Shown: positions 31,834 through 41,443 of the stretch, one piece after another
Numbering within the stretch: position 1 is the stretch's first letter
Layout: each line of letters opens with the position of its first letter
Origin: Janibacter endophyticus
GTDB taxonomy: Bacteria; Actinomycetota; Actinomycetes; Actinomycetales; Dermatophilaceae
DNA length: 64,000 nucleotides
Assembly: GCF_016888335.1 (NCBI RefSeq)
Contig: NZ_JAFEJG010000004.1
Location: 372,001 to 436,000, forward strand
Reading direction: 5' to 3'
Position numbers and translations under genes: made by a program
The notes under the pieces: generated by a model
Database searches by the model: none
What the model was told of the DNA's origin: nothing
What the model saw: only the letters and a program-made list of their open reading frames with translations

Positions 31834-33511
31834 ATGATTCCGCCCCAAGCGCCGTCACTCATGCCACCGACCGCCGACAGCGGTGCCCTCAAGGGGATCG
31901 AGGACGCTGTCAACGCGTTCTTCGACCCCTTCGCCGACTGGCTCGCGTCGGTCGTCTTCTACGCCATTCCGCTGCCGGGCGGGGCCTCGCTGCCGATCGT
32001 CGTGATCTGGCTCGTCGCCGCCGGCATCATCATCTCGGCGTACTTCGGCCTCATCCAGCTCCGCGGTTTCAAGCTCGCGACCGAGGTCGTCCGCGGCAAG
32101 TTCTCCCGCGACGACGACCCCGGCGAGATCACCCACTTCCAGGCTCTGTCCTCCGCGCTCTCCGGCACCGTCGGCCTCGGCAACATCGCCGGTGTCGGTG
32201 CCGCGCTTGCGCTCGGTGGGGCCGGCGCGACGTTCTGGATGATCATCTGTGGCCTGCTCGGCATGGCCACGAAGTTCGCCGAGTGCACGCTCGGCGTGAA
32301 GTACCGCTCGGTCAACGAGGACGGGACGATCTCCGGCGGGCCGTTCAAGTACCTTCCGGTGGCCTTCGAGCGGTTCGGCCGGGTGCCGGCCACGATCCTC
32401 ACCGGCGCCTTCGCCATCGCCATCTTCTTCTTCGGCGTCGGCGGCGGCAACATGTTCCAGGCCAACCAGACCTTCGCCCAGGCGCGCGAGGTGACGGGTG
32501 GCGCGGACGGCTTCCTCGGCTCCGACGGCTCGGCGCTCGTCTTCGGCCTGGCCCTGGCCGGCCTCATCGGCGCGGTCATCCTCGGCGGTATCAAGTCGAT
32601 CGCCAGCGTCACGGCTCGTCCCGATCATGGGCATCGGCTACATCGCGGCCTGCCTCATCGTCATCGCCTCGAACATCAGCCACGTCCCGGCCGCGTTCGG
32701 CGAGATCTTCACCGGTGCCTTCACCCCGGAGGCCGGTCTCGGTGGCCTCGTCGGTGTCCTCATCGTCGGCTTCCAGCGCGCCGCCTTCTCCAACGAGGCG
32801 GGCCTCGGCTCCGCGCCGATCGCCCACTCCGCGGTGAAGACGACCCGCCCGGTCTCCGAGGGCTTCGTCGCCCTGCTCGAGCCCTTCATCGACACGGTCA
32901 TCGTGTGCACCATGACGGCGCTGACGATCATCATCGCCAACCCGCAGTCCTGGCGTGACGGCATCGAGGCCGTCAAGGCCGGTGAGGGCGCCCCCGACGG
33001 CGTGCTCCTCACGAGTGACGCCTTCGCGACCTTCCTGCCGCAGTTCCCCGTGATCCTCGCGGTCATGGTCGCGCTCTTCGCGTTCTCGACGCTCATCACG
33101 TGGAGCTACTACGGCGAGAAGGCATGGGAGTACTTCTTCGGGCACAAGCGCAGCAGCATCCTGCTCTACAAGCTGGTCTTCGTGACCTTCACCGTGCTGG
33201 GCACGATCCTCACCTTCGGCTCGGTCCTCTCCATCGCGGACTCCTTCCTCTTCATCTGCGGCTTCATCAACCTGCTCGGCCTCTACCTCCTGCTGCCCGA
33301 GCTGAAGACCGAGATGCAGGCCTACCTGGCCGACCGCAAGAGCGGACGTCTCTACGAGCTCGGCGCGGCCGACGAGGCCGAGCTGGCCGCGATCCGCGAG
33401 CAGCACGACAACACCGACGAGCTCCCGGAGATGCAGTCCAAGTCGGCGCACGACACCGGTCTCACCATGGAGGAGCGGGCCCGCGAGGGGACCCGCCACG
33501 ACGTCGAGTAG
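31834..33511 (+). pseudogene. alanine/glycine:sodium symporter (AGCS), broken by a frameshift
   Basis: The reading frame from ATG 31834 (or 31861) encodes a normal AGCS N-terminal half: TVGLGNIAGVGAALALGGAGATFWM, then FFFGVGGGNMFQANQ. It ends its homology at GGIKSIASV near 32610. The second half (RLVPIMGIGYIAACLIV... to TRHDVE) continues in another frame to 33511 and includes NEAGLGSAPIAHSA and TWSYYGEKAWEYFFG. Bases are missing at 32611-32617: GTC ACG is followed directly by the other frame's CGG CTC GTC. Either a mutation or a sequencing error is possible. If real, the gene is inactive unless frameshifting occurs. The intact protein would have been about 560 residues and imported alanine or glycine with Na+. 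Confidence 0.88.
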
Positions 33512-33525
33512 CCACCTCGGTACGG

Positions 33526-33565
33526 CGAAGGGGGAGGGTCCGGGTCACCGGTCCCTCCCCCTTCG
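33526..33565. terminator. bidirectional hairpin terminator
   Basis: CGAAGGGGGAGGG (33526-33538) pairs with CCCTCCCCCTTCG (33553-33565), closing a loop that can pair further. It lies between the convergent AGCS and OmpA genes. Confidence 0.85.
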
Positions 33566-33573
33566 TCGTCGGC

Positions 33574-34185
33574 TCAGTCGGCGTAGCGGATCTCGACGCG
33601 CCGGTTCTTCTCCCGGCCCTCCGGGTTGTCCTCGTCGCCCTGGGTGTTCGGGGCGACCGGGTCGGACTCGCCCTTGCCGGAGACCTTCGTCGTGAGGTCG
33701 TCGCGCTCGGCGGTGATCGCGGTGGCGGCGGCCTGGGCGCGCTTCTTCGACAGGGCGAGGTTGTCGGCATCCGAGCCGATGGAGTCGGTGTGACCGACGA
33801 CCTCGATCGCCGCGTCGTCGGGCACGTCCCGCACCGCGTCGACGACCGCCTTCTTCGCCTCGGCAGAGAGCTCTGCCTTGCCGAACTCGAAGAGGACGTC
33901 CGTGTCGAGGCTGACCACGGTCTCATCGCCGTCGGAGGTGACCTCTGGCACGAAGGGCTCGATGTCGGGGATGTCGACGGCCTCGATGTCGGGAAGGGTG
34001 ATCGCACCGCGGTGACCGTCGATCTCGGTGTCCGCCAGCGTCGGGAGGGAGTCGATCGTCAGCTCGTCTCCCGGGTCTCCCGGCTCTGCGTGCGCCGCAC
34101 CGAGGGGCAGGACGAGCGCCAGACCCAGGGCTGTGGCTGCACCGGCACGCCGGCGTCCGTGCGGGGAGGTCATCGAGGCCCTCAT
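33574..34185 (-). CDS. OmpA-family C-terminal-domain protein, secreted
   Basis: A 203-residue protein from ATG 34185 (ATG 34173 also possible), overlapping the lipoprotein stop by 4 bp. A signal peptide (AATALGLALVLPLGAAHA) precedes an OmpA peptidoglycan-binding domain: LFEFGKAELSAEAKKAVVDAV, EVVGHTDSIGSDADNLALSKKRAQAA and REKNRRVEIRY. The DAP-contacting Asp and Arg positions are retained. In a monoderm it would be a surface peptidoglycan-binding protein, partner of the lipoprotein encoded just upstream. Confidence 0.88.
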   Translation of the reverse strand: MRASMTSPHGRRRAGAATALGLALVLPLGAAHAEPGDPGDELTIDSLPTLADTEIDGHRGAITLPDIEAVDIPDIEPFVPEVTSDGDETVVSLDTDVLFEFGKAELSAEAKKAVVDAVRDVPDDAAIEVVGHTDSIGSDADNLALSKKRAQAAATAITAERDDLTTKVSGKGESDPVAPNTQGDEDNPEGREKNRRVEIRYAD

Positions 34186-34754
34186 GGCATCGGGATGTCC
34201 GCGACGACCGCGGCCGCCCCGGTCATCTGGAGATCCATGCTCGTCACGCCGTCCCGCGGCAGCGGGAAGGCCGTGAACATGAAGATCGGCTCCCCGAGCC
34301 GGGCCTTGACGTTGCCCGGCCGGGTCGTGAGGTCGTCGACGTGGCGGTACTTCTCGAGCTTCTTCATGTCGATGAAGACCGGCTGGAAGCTCGAGTAGCC
34401 GAGCAGCTGGTGAGCGTTCTTCTCCTCGTTGCCGCGCCCCTCGCCGGTGAGCCGGAAGGTCGCGAGCATGACGTTCTCGTGACGCTTGAGCTCAAGGAGC
34501 TCGATCGTCGTCGTGTCGATGTCGTCCTGACCGGACGGCTTGAAGGTCACCTTGGCGATGGGCGCCGGCGGGTTCGCGAGGTCGATCCCCGCCTCCCTCG
34601 CGCCGTCCTCGGGGTTGCCGGTCACGGCGACGGAGGTCTGCTGCTCGCCCGCGCCGTTGCCCGAGGACGTCTCGTCGTCACCTCCCGGGAGGCATCCGGC
34701 AAGCACGGTGGCGCTCAACGCGAGGACGGCGACAGGTCGACACAGAGACTTCAT
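34182..34754 (-). CDS. lipoprotein of unknown function paired with OmpA-like protein
   Basis: A 190-residue protein from ATG 34754 (AAGGG 10 bp upstream). Its signal peptide ends in a lipobox (VLAGC). A Gly/Ser/Asp linker is followed by a beta-rich domain (TTTIELLELKRHENVMLATFRLTGEG, PVFIDMKKLEKYRHVDDL, FMFTAFPLPRDGV) resembling DUF4352-type extracellular domains. No family is recognised with confidence. It is coupled to the OmpA-like gene. Confidence 0.8.
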   Translation of the reverse strand: MKSLCRPVAVLALSATVLAGCLPGGDDETSSGNGAGEQQTSVAVTGNPEDGAREAGIDLANPPAPIAKVTFKPSGQDDIDTTTIELLELKRHENVMLATFRLTGEGRGNEEKNAHQLLGYSSFQPVFIDMKKLEKYRHVDDLTTRPGNVKARLGEPIFMFTAFPLPRDGVTSMDLQMTGAAAVVADIPMP

Positions 34755-34869
34755 GGGGTGCATTCCCTTGCGGATCGGTTCGGTAGGACGGTAGGTGGTG
34801 GCCACCCGACGGCGCCCACGGTAACCCGGGGCCCCACCGTGTCCCATGGGGAGGACTCCCCGGGCACGA

Positions 34870-34910
34870 CGAAGGGGGACCCACCGGAGCGGCCGACGGA
34901 TCCCCCTTCG
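34870..34910. terminator. hairpin terminator downstream of rplI
   Basis: CGAAGGGGGA (34870-34879) pairs with TCCCCCTTCG (34901-34910) about 17 bp beyond the rplI stop codon on the minus strand. Confidence 0.8.
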
Positions 34911-34926
34911 TGCGGTGCGGCTGGGT

Positions 34927-35373
34927 TCAGCCCGCGACGACGTCGAGGGTGACGGTCGCCTGGACCTCCGGGTGGAGGCGGACGAGAGCCTGCGCCGGGC
35001 CGACGGCCTTGATCGGCGTGGGGATCTCGATGGTGCGACGGTCGAGCTCGGGACCGCCGCCGGCCTTGACGGCCTCCGCGATCTCCTTGCTCGTCACGGC
35101 ACCGAAGAGGCGGCCGGAGTCACCCGCGTGCGCGGCGACGGTGACGGCCTGCGACTCGAGGTTGCCCTTGATCGACTGGGCCTCCTCGAGGGACTTCACG
35201 GCGCGAGCGGCGCGACCGGCCGCGATCGCGTCGACCTGCTTCTGGGCACCCTTCGTCCACGCCGTGGCCAGGCCACGGCGGAAGAGGAAGTTGCGGGCGT
35301 AACCCGGCTTGACGTCGACGACGTCGCCGGCGGTGCCGAGGTTGCTGACCTCGTGGGTGAGGATGACCTTCAT
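34927..35373 (-). CDS. rplI: 50S ribosomal protein L9
   Basis: This 148-residue L9 protein starts [21 protein letters not shown], with the typical [17 protein letters not shown], a long connecting helix and the C-terminal RNA-binding domain. ATG 35373 is chosen over ATG 35379 because AAGGAG lies 8 bp from 35373 but only 2 bp from 35379. It is last in the rpsF-ssb-rpsR-rplI operon. Confidence 0.97.
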   Translation of the reverse strand: MKVILTHEVSNLGTAGDVVDVKPGYARNFLFRRGLATAWTKGAQKQVDAIAAGRAARAVKSLEEAQSIKGNLESQAVTVAAHAGDSGRLFGAVTSKEIAEAVKAGGGPELDRRTIEIPTPIKAVGPAQALVRLHPEVQATVTLDVVAG

Positions 35374-35405
35374 CTGCATATCTCCTTGATCTCGTCGCTC
35401 GGGGC

Positions 35406-35642
35406 TCAGCGCGAGCTGGACGAGTAGGGCAGCAGGGCCATCTCGCGAGCGTTCTTCACGGCCTTGGCGATGAGGCGCTGCTCCTGGACGGAGACGCCGG
35501 TGACGCGGCGGGCGCGGATCTTGCCGCGGTCAGAGATGAACTTCCGCAGCAGCGCCGCGTCCTTGTAGTCGATGTTCTCGACCTTCGCCGCCTTCAGCGG
35601 GTTGGCCTTCTTCTTGGGCTTGCGCACAACGGGCTTGGCCAT
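35406..35642 (-). CDS. rpsR: 30S ribosomal protein S18
   Basis: This 78-residue S18 protein has the conserved core [19 protein letters not shown] and [30 protein letters not shown]. There is no Cys, so this is the zinc-independent form. It lies 32 bp upstream of rplI. Confidence 0.97.
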   Translation of the reverse strand: MAKPVVRKPKKKANPLKAAKVENIDYKDAALLRKFISDRGKIRARRVTGVSVQEQRLIAKAVKNAREMALLPYSSSSR

Positions 35643-35737
35643 CGTGGTGCTCTCCTTTTGGTCAGGTGAGCCCGAGGGTTGTCCTCGGGATGGGGTGGTG
35701 CTGGATGGGGTCGACGCGAGGAGCGGTCAGAGATCGA

Positions 35738-36346
35738 TCAGAAGGGGGGCTCGTCGTAGCCGGGGGCGTTGCCCCAGCCACCCTGGCCACCCTGGGCGGG
35801 AGCCGAGGGGCCCGGCTGGCCGGACTGGCCACCCTGACCGCCGAAGCCGCCACCCTGGGCGCCGCCACCGCCGGCCCACGGGTCGTCCGAGCCGCCGCCG
35901 AAGCCGCCGCCCTGACCACCCTGACCGCCGGACGCAGCCTGCTGGCCGCCGCCCCAGGAACCGCCACCGCCACCGCTGCGCTGGGTCTTGTTGACCTTCG
36001 CCGTGGCGTAGCGCAGCGAGGGACCGACCTCGTCGACCTGCATCTCCATGACGGAGCGCTTCTGGCCGGTCTCCTTGTCCTCCCACGAGCGGGAGACGAG
36101 ACGGCCCTGGACGACGACGCGGGTGCCGCGCGTCAGGGACTCCGCGACGTTCTCGGCCGCCTCACGCCACACCGAGCAGCGCATGAACAGGGTCTCCCCG
36201 TCCTTCCACTCGCTGGTCTGGCGGTCGAACTGCCGCGGCGTCGAGGCCACGGTGAAGTTCGCGACGGCGGCCCCGCTGGGCGTGAAGCGCAGCTCGGGGT
36301 CGCCGGTGAGATTGCCGATGATCGTGATGACGGTGTCGCCTGCCAT
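35738..36346 (-). CDS. ssb: single-stranded DNA-binding protein
   Basis: This 202-residue SSB has an OB-fold ([55 protein letters not shown]), a long Gly/Gln-rich linker and the acidic interaction tip DEPPF. It covers single-stranded DNA in replication and repair. The tip recruits partner enzymes. Confidence 0.97.
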   Translation of the reverse strand: MAGDTVITIIGNLTGDPELRFTPSGAAVANFTVASTPRQFDRQTSEWKDGETLFMRCSVWREAAENVAESLTRGTRVVVQGRLVSRSWEDKETGQKRSVMEMQVDEVGPSLRYATAKVNKTQRSGGGGGSWGGGQQAASGGQGGQGGGFGGGSDDPWAGGGGAQGGGFGGQGGQSGQPGPSAPAQGGQGGWGNAPGYDEPPF

Positions 36347-36431
36347 GCCGGTTCCTCAATCGATTCGTAGTGCTGATCGTGTCCGGTTCAGCCTGCCGGA
36401 GACCTCCGACAGCGCTGGGGTGATCGAGGCC

Positions 36432-36719
36432 TCAGGCCTCGACGCGCATGAGCTTGGTCCGCAGGACCTGCTCGTTGAGACCGAGCTGACGGTCGAGCTC
36501 CTTGCTCGTGGCCGGCTCGCACGTGAAGGTCGCGACGGCGTAGAGGCCCTCGGCCTTCTTGTTGATCTCGTAGGCCAGGCGACGACGGCCCCAGGTGTCA
36601 ACGTTGTCGACGGTGCCGCCGTCCTTGGTGATGACGGTGAGGAACTTCTCGAGCGTGGGCCCGAGGGTCCGCTCCTCGAGCTCCGGGTCGAGGATGACCA
36701 TGAGTTCGTACTGACGCAT
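36432..36719 (-). CDS. rpsF: 30S ribosomal protein S6
   Basis: This 95-residue S6 protein begins [21 protein letters not shown] and contains [25 protein letters not shown]. It starts at ATG 36719 behind a GAAGGAGG ribosome site. It is first gene of the rpsF-ssb-rpsR-rplI operon. Confidence 0.96.
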   Translation of the reverse strand: MRQYELMVILDPELEERTLGPTLEKFLTVITKDGGTVDNVDTWGRRRLAYEINKKAEGLYAVATFTCEPATSKELDRQLGLNEQVLRTKLMRVEA

Positions 36720-36863
36720 GCTGATAACCCGCCTCCTTCGGTCTTGACGGTCACGGTCTCTCCGTGACAGGAGGGTTGCTGCGTGTGGCCCCGCGGGCGT
36801 GACGGATCGTCTCGTCGCAAGGCAACCCCCCAAGGGTAGCCGCTCCCCCACCGGGGCCAGAAA

Positions 36864-38117
36864 TCAGTCCTCCGGATCGGCCGGGGTATACCAGACCGAC
36901 CACAGGACGAAGCCCCACGTGAGGACCCGCCCGAGGATGACGACGGCGTACCACGGCGCCGGCAACCCCTTCGCCGCGTCCGAGAGCCCACCGAGGTAGA
37001 GCCAGAGCGCGCTCGCGTGCACCGCCTCGACCGCGACGAGACCAAGATGCGTCCGCCAGCTGACCCCCGCGAGGATCACCATCGGCACGATCCAGACCGC
37101 GGCCTGGACGGGCGTCGCACGACCCGTGATCGCGACGACGGGCAGGACGAGCGCCACGAGCTGGGCCCAGGTCGGGGTGCGCCAGGCGGCGCTGACGAAC
37201 CACAGGGCGAGCACACCCGCCGCTGCCCATCCCAGGAGGCTCAGGGTGATGACCGCCCAGACCGGCAGCGGGTGCTCGAGCAGGGCCGGCACGTGCCACG
37301 GGGACCCGTAGCCGCTCCCGTTGCCCCTGAGCACCTCGAGCGGCCGCGACCACACCCCCGGTGCGAGCAGCGCGGTGAGCAGCGCCCCCGAGCCCGCGAC
37401 GCCGGCGAGCGGCACCAGGGCGCGTCGCAGGTCACCGCCGCGCCGGCCCGCGAGCGCGGACAGCACGAGGAGCAGGGTGATCGGCACGACCCACAGGTGC
37501 GCGAGGAGCCCGACCCCGAGCAGCGCTCCGGTCAGGCGGGGACGCCCCCGGGCCCAGGCCCACATCGCCCACAGGACGAGGGCGACGACGAGCAGGTCGG
37601 GACTGATGAAGGCCGCCACGACGTAGACCGGGCTCAGCGCGAGCTGAGTGGCCAGGTCGAGGCGCCGTGGACGGCTCAGTCCGACGGCCACGACCGCGGC
37701 CACGGCAGCGGCGGCGATGAGCACCGCCCAGATCGCGAGGTACCACCGCGTCTGGACGACCCAGTCGCCGTCCGGCACGAGGCCGGCGAGAGCGGTCATG
37801 AGACCGGAGAGCACCGGCAGCTGCTCCAGCGGGACGTCCCCGGCGGCCCAGGCCCCGAGCCCCGCGTCGAGCCCGGCGATCTGGTGCTGCGCGGGCAGGT
37901 CGGAGAAGCATCCCCGCCAGAACTGCTCGTCGCCGCTCCACCCGTTGGCGATGCAGTGGCCCTGCCGGGCGATACCGAGGACGAGCGGGATCCCCGTCAT
38001 CGCGGCGATGAGGGTCAGGAGGCGCAGCGGCCCGCTCGACCGGGAGGACACCCGGCGACCCAGGGGTCCGCCGATGACCGCCGAGACCTGCTCGGGGAGC
38101 AGGTCCTGCCGCGTCAC
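36864..38117 (-). CDS. polytopic membrane protein, glycosyltransferase 87-like
   Basis: A 417-residue protein with about ten to twelve membrane helices and an early extracytoplasmic loop holding paired Cys (GHCIANGWSGDEQFWRGCFSDL). A DUF2029/GT87-like fold, as in polyprenyl-phosphate mannosyltransferases, is suggested by layout and by actinobacterial context beside the class A PBP. A catalytic Asp motif is not certain. Its start overlaps the PBP stop by 4 bp, so the two are co-translated. Confidence 0.65.
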   Translation of the reverse strand: MTRQDLLPEQVSAVIGGPLGRRVSSRSSGPLRLLTLIAAMTGIPLVLGIARQGHCIANGWSGDEQFWRGCFSDLPAQHQIAGLDAGLGAWAAGDVPLEQLPVLSGLMTALAGLVPDGDWVVQTRWYLAIWAVLIAAAAVAAVVAVGLSRPRRLDLATQLALSPVYVVAAFISPDLLVVALVLWAMWAWARGRPRLTGALLGVGLLAHLWVVPITLLLVLSALAGRRGGDLRRALVPLAGVAGSGALLTALLAPGVWSRPLEVLRGNGSGYGSPWHVPALLEHPLPVWAVITLSLLGWAAAGVLALWFVSAAWRTPTWAQLVALVLPVVAITGRATPVQAAVWIVPMVILAGVSWRTHLGLVAVEAVHASALWLYLGGLSDAAKGLPAPWYAVVILGRVLTWGFVLWSVWYTPADPED

Positions 38118-40411
38118 TGCCCGTCGTCCCCGTCAGTCGTGGGTGTCGGAGGCCCAGGGGGAGTCGGGGGCGGCGGCGGGGCAGTCGGCGGGCTCGTCGT
38201 GGTCGTCGGCGTCGGCGTCGTCGTCGGCGGCGGGGGCGGCGGGGCGGTCGTCGTCGTGGTCGTCGGCGGCGTCGTCGTCGTGGTGGTCGAGGACGTCGTC
38301 GTCGACGAGGTGGTCGTCGACGTGCTCGTCGAGGTGCTCGTCGGACGCGGCGGCTGCGTCGTGCTCCGGACAGGCGGGGGGACGTACGTCGGCTGGGTCG
38401 TCACCCCGGCCTGCGGCCGGTACTTGACGTTGCCGGGCGGCGGGAGCTGGCGGACCGGCTGACCCTGCAGCGCCCCCGTCATGTAGTCGGTCCAGATCGT
38501 CGCGGGCAGGGTGCCACCCGTGAGCTCGCCGTAGATGCCGATGTTCACGAGACGGTTCTTCGGCACGAGCGAGCCGTCGCCCTTGTAGATGCCCACCGCG
38601 GTGGCCAGCTGGCCCGGGGTGAAGCCGGTGAACCACGCGGCGTAGTTGCTCGACGTCGTACCCGTCTTGCCGCCGACGGGACGACCGAGGTTGGCGACCG
38701 TCGGGTAGGCCGTGCCGCCGGGCTGCCCGACCTGGCTCAGCGCCTGGATCGCGTCCCTCGAGACGTCCTGGGGGAAGGCCTTGCGGACGTTCTTCTTCAC
38801 CTCGTAGTCGATCGTGAAGGCGCCCTCGCCCTTGACCGACTGGATGAAGTACGGGGTGGCTCGGTTGCCCTGCGCCGCGATCGTCGCGTAGGCGTTGGCC
38901 ATGTCGATGACGCGGACGGAGTCGGTGCCGAAGACGTTGGACGGGTCGGTCGACAGGGGGATCTTCTTCTGACCCAGGAAGCCCTGGACGCCGGCCTTCT
39001 CGGCCGCCTCGGCGCTCGCCTTGGGGGTGACGACGAGGTTGAGCTTGGCGTAGTAGGTGTTGATCGACTTCTGCGTCGCGGTGCGCATCGTCGACGGGCC
39101 GTAGCTCGTGTTGCCGTAGTTGACGACGCCGCCGGCCTTCTGGATGTCGGTGGCACCCGGACCGTCGTAGATGAAGGCCCGGTCGTAGAAGGGGCTCGCG
39201 CCCGAGTACACCGTGGAGAGCGGGATCCCCTTCTCGAGGGCCGCGAGCATGGCGAAGGGCTTCATCGTCGACCCAGCCTGCATCTTGCCGTCGATCGCGT
39301 CGTTGAAGTAGCTGCCCTCGCCGAAGCGCCGGCCACCGTACATCGCCCGGACGGCACCGTCGCCGGGGGCGAGGGAGACCAGGCCGATGTTGAGGTCCTT
39401 CGCGTTGTCGCCCTCGGGCCAGTTGTCCTGCACGGCCTTGCGGGCGGAGTCCTGGGCCCGCTTGTCGATGGTCGTGACGATCCGGAAGCCGCCCTTGGCG
39501 ATCTGGGCGTCGGTGAGCTTGAGCTTGTTGCGCAGCTCGTCGCGCACCTCCTCGGTGATGAACCCGAGATCGTTCGTGGCGCCCTCGACGGCCTTGGTCT
39601 TGACCGTCTTGGGGAACTTCGCCTCGTCGTGCTGGTCCTGGGTGATCCACCCCTGGGAGAGCATGCCGTCGAGGACGTAGCGCCAGCGGTCCTTGGCGAG
39701 CTGGCGCTGCTCCTCGCCGAGCGCCGGGTCGTAGAACGACGGTCCACGGATGACGCTGGCCAGGAGGGCACCCTCGGAGATCGTCAGCTTGCTGACGTCC
39801 TTGCCGAAGTAGGCCCGGGCCGCGGTCTGGATGCCGTCGGCGTTGCGGCCGAAGTAGATGGTGTTGAGGTAGTCCTCGAGGATCTGGTCCTTGCTCAGCT
39901 CGTTGTCGATCTTGACCGCGATGAGCAGCTCCTTCGCCTTGCGGGTCAGGGTCTGGTCCTGGGTGAGGTAGTAGTTCTTGACGTACTGCTGCGTGATCGT
40001 CGAGCCGCCCTGGCGCTCACCGCCGGTGACGGCCAGCCACACCGCGCGCGAGAGACCCCGGGGGGAGATGCCCTCGTTCTCGTAGAAGGAGCGGTCCTCC
40101 GCCGCGAGGAAGGCCTCCTGCACGTGTTGCGGGACCTTGTCGATGCTGACGCTCTCCCGGTTGACCTGGGCGACCCGGTCGAGGACGGTCTTGCCGTCGG
40201 AGTAGTAGAGCGTCGAGGCCTGCTGCACGGCACGGTCGTTGGGCTCCGGCACCTCGGTCATCGCGTAGGCGATGCCGACGCCGGCCAGCCCCAGCACGAC
40301 GAGGGCCAGGAGACCGAGCCCGAGACGCTTCAGCCAGCTACGCCGGCGCCCCGGGCGCCGGCGGGCGCGGGCGCTGCGCGCGTCGGCGCGGTTACGGGGT
40401 GTCTGGGACAT
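38114..40411 (-). CDS. class A penicillin-binding protein (transglycosylase-transpeptidase)
   Basis: This 765-residue protein starts at ATG 40411. A short basic cytoplasmic tail and one membrane helix (residues 29-50) precede the GT51 domain (AAEDRSFYENEGIS with catalytic Glu105; GGSTITQQYVKNYYL). The transpeptidase has STMK (Ser381, Lys384), SIN (448-450) and KTGTTS. The C-terminus beyond about residue 660 is a Thr/Ser/Pro-rich tail. It polymerises and cross-links peptidoglycan. The frame is open upstream but lacks coding character there. Confidence 0.95.
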   Translation of the reverse strand: MSQTPRNRADARSARARRRPGRRRSWLKRLGLGLLALVVLGLAGVGIAYAMTEVPEPNDRAVQQASTLYYSDGKTVLDRVAQVNRESVSIDKVPQHVQEAFLAAEDRSFYENEGISPRGLSRAVWLAVTGGERQGGSTITQQYVKNYYLTQDQTLTRKAKELLIAVKIDNELSKDQILEDYLNTIYFGRNADGIQTAARAYFGKDVSKLTISEGALLASVIRGPSFYDPALGEEQRQLAKDRWRYVLDGMLSQGWITQDQHDEAKFPKTVKTKAVEGATNDLGFITEEVRDELRNKLKLTDAQIAKGGFRIVTTIDKRAQDSARKAVQDNWPEGDNAKDLNIGLVSLAPGDGAVRAMYGGRRFGEGSYFNDAIDGKMQAGSTMKPFAMLAALEKGIPLSTVYSGASPFYDRAFIYDGPGATDIQKAGGVVNYGNTSYGPSTMRTATQKSINTYYAKLNLVVTPKASAEAAEKAGVQGFLGQKKIPLSTDPSNVFGTDSVRVIDMANAYATIAAQGNRATPYFIQSVKGEGAFTIDYEVKKNVRKAFPQDVSRDAIQALSQVGQPGGTAYPTVANLGRPVGGKTGTTSSNYAAWFTGFTPGQLATAVGIYKGDGSLVPKNRLVNIGIYGELTGGTLPATIWTDYMTGALQGQPVRQLPPPGNVKYRPQAGVTTQPTYVPPPVRSTTQPPRPTSTSTSTSTTTSSTTTSSTTTTTTPPTTTTTTAPPPPPPTTTPTPTTTTSPPTAPPPPPTPPGPPTPTTDGDDGQ
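38117..38370 (-). repeat. Thr/Ser/Pro low-complexity tail of the PBP gene
   Basis: Simple-sequence DNA dominated by GTCGTC/GTGGTC on the plus strand encodes long Thr runs alternating with Pro runs. Such tails usually span the wall and vary in length between strains. Confidence 0.85.
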
Positions 40412-40519
40412 GCGGGACTTCCTGTTGGCGGGCGAAGGGGGCGACGCGTGGTCGCTGATCGTCACGTCAGTATGACCGGGTGACCTGGGATGTCGCTCGA
40501 AGTGCGGGGAGCCGATCAC

Positions 40520-41443
40520 TCACCAGGACACGCGTCCGGAGGTCGCCACCCGCTCGCCCGAGGCGTCGTGGACCTCGACCTCGACCGCACCGATCGAGGT
40601 GCTGGCGTAGCACCCCGTGCGGGTCGTGGTGCGCTCCGGGCCCAGGCGCGCCGTCGTGACCGTGGACCGGGCCTCGGCGCGGTCCGGCCAGGCGATGCAG
40701 CGAAGGGAGTACTGACCGTCGAGGAGGGCGGTCGTCGTGACGAGTATCTCTCGGCACTCGCCCGGACCGGTGCACAACGAGCCCGCGCGCCCCGCCTCCC
40801 CGCGCTCCAGGCGCACCGTCGGCGAGGTCACGGACGGGGTCGGCCTCGGTGAGGTCGACGCCGGGGACGTCGGGGTTCTCGTCGGCGTCCCGGACGAGGT
40901 CGAGACCGTCGGCGAGGGCCTGGTGGGTGTCGCGGAGCGCCCGGTCGTCGTGGCCGGCGGCACGGACGTCGACGTGGGACGCGGCTCGGGGACCTCGGGC
41001 GGGATCACCGGCGCCGGGACGGGAGGAAGCACCGGCAGGCCCGTCGGACCGGGGCTCGTCGAGGGGGTGCCCGTGGACGACGTGCTGCTCCGGGTGGTCG
41101 AGCTGCTCTCGGTCACGGTGGAGCTCTCGGGCAGGGGCGGCTGACCGGGCTCGCTCGGCGAGGTGCTCGGCCGCGCACCCACATCGTCGCCGCCAGAGGC
41201 GAGCGAGAAGGTCACGACCGCCGCGGCCGCGAGGCCGACGAGCCCCAGGCCCGTGGTCACCATCGCCGTGGTGCTCACCCCGGTGCCCGCGCTCGCCGCG
41301 GCCGCCGGCGCGCCGGCCGCCGACTCTCCCTCGAGGCCGGACAGGGTGGCCGCCCACTGCGTCGCCTCGAAGGACACCTCGCCGGCCCGCTGCGCGAGCG
41401 TCTCGCGCAGGAGCTCTTCGACCGCTCGTTCCTCGAGGGTCAC
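40520..41443 (-). CDS. putative membrane-anchored partner (anti-sigma-like) of the SigE-family sigma factor
   Basis: The 307-residue protein starts at GTG 41443, overlapping the sigma stop by 4 bp. A cytoplasmic helical part (EERAVEELLRETLAQRAGEV) leads to one membrane helix (MVTTGLGLVGLAAAAVVTFSL), then a Ser/Thr/Pro stalk of about 130 residues, then a small beta-rich Cys-containing domain (LCTGPGECREILVTTT, LRCIAWPD, GCYASTSIG). No zinc anti-sigma HxxxCxxC motif is present. The anti-sigma or signalling role is inferred from coupling to the sigma gene. Confidence 0.65.
   Translation of the reverse strand: MTLEERAVEELLRETLAQRAGEVSFEATQWAATLSGLEGESAAGAPAAAASAGTGVSTTAMVTTGLGLVGLAAAAVVTFSLASGGDDVGARPSTSPSEPGQPPLPESSTVTESSSTTRSSTSSTGTPSTSPGPTGLPVLPPVPAPVIPPEVPEPRPTSTSVPPATTTGRSATPTRPSPTVSTSSGTPTRTPTSPASTSPRPTPSVTSPTVRLERGEAGRAGSLCTGPGECREILVTTTALLDGQYSLRCIAWPDRAEARSTVTTARLGPERTTTRTGCYASTSIGAVEVEVHDASGERVATSGRVSW

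Noticed and set aside
36880-36893. GGGGTATACC as a fifth CstR operator
   Set aside because: It lies inside the coding end of the membrane protein gene and lacks the 16-bp two-arm form of O1-O4.
38150-38370. GTCGTC-rich tract as a CRISPR or structured repeat array
   Set aside because: It is simple-sequence DNA encoding the Thr/Pro tail of the PBP; no repeat-spacer structure.
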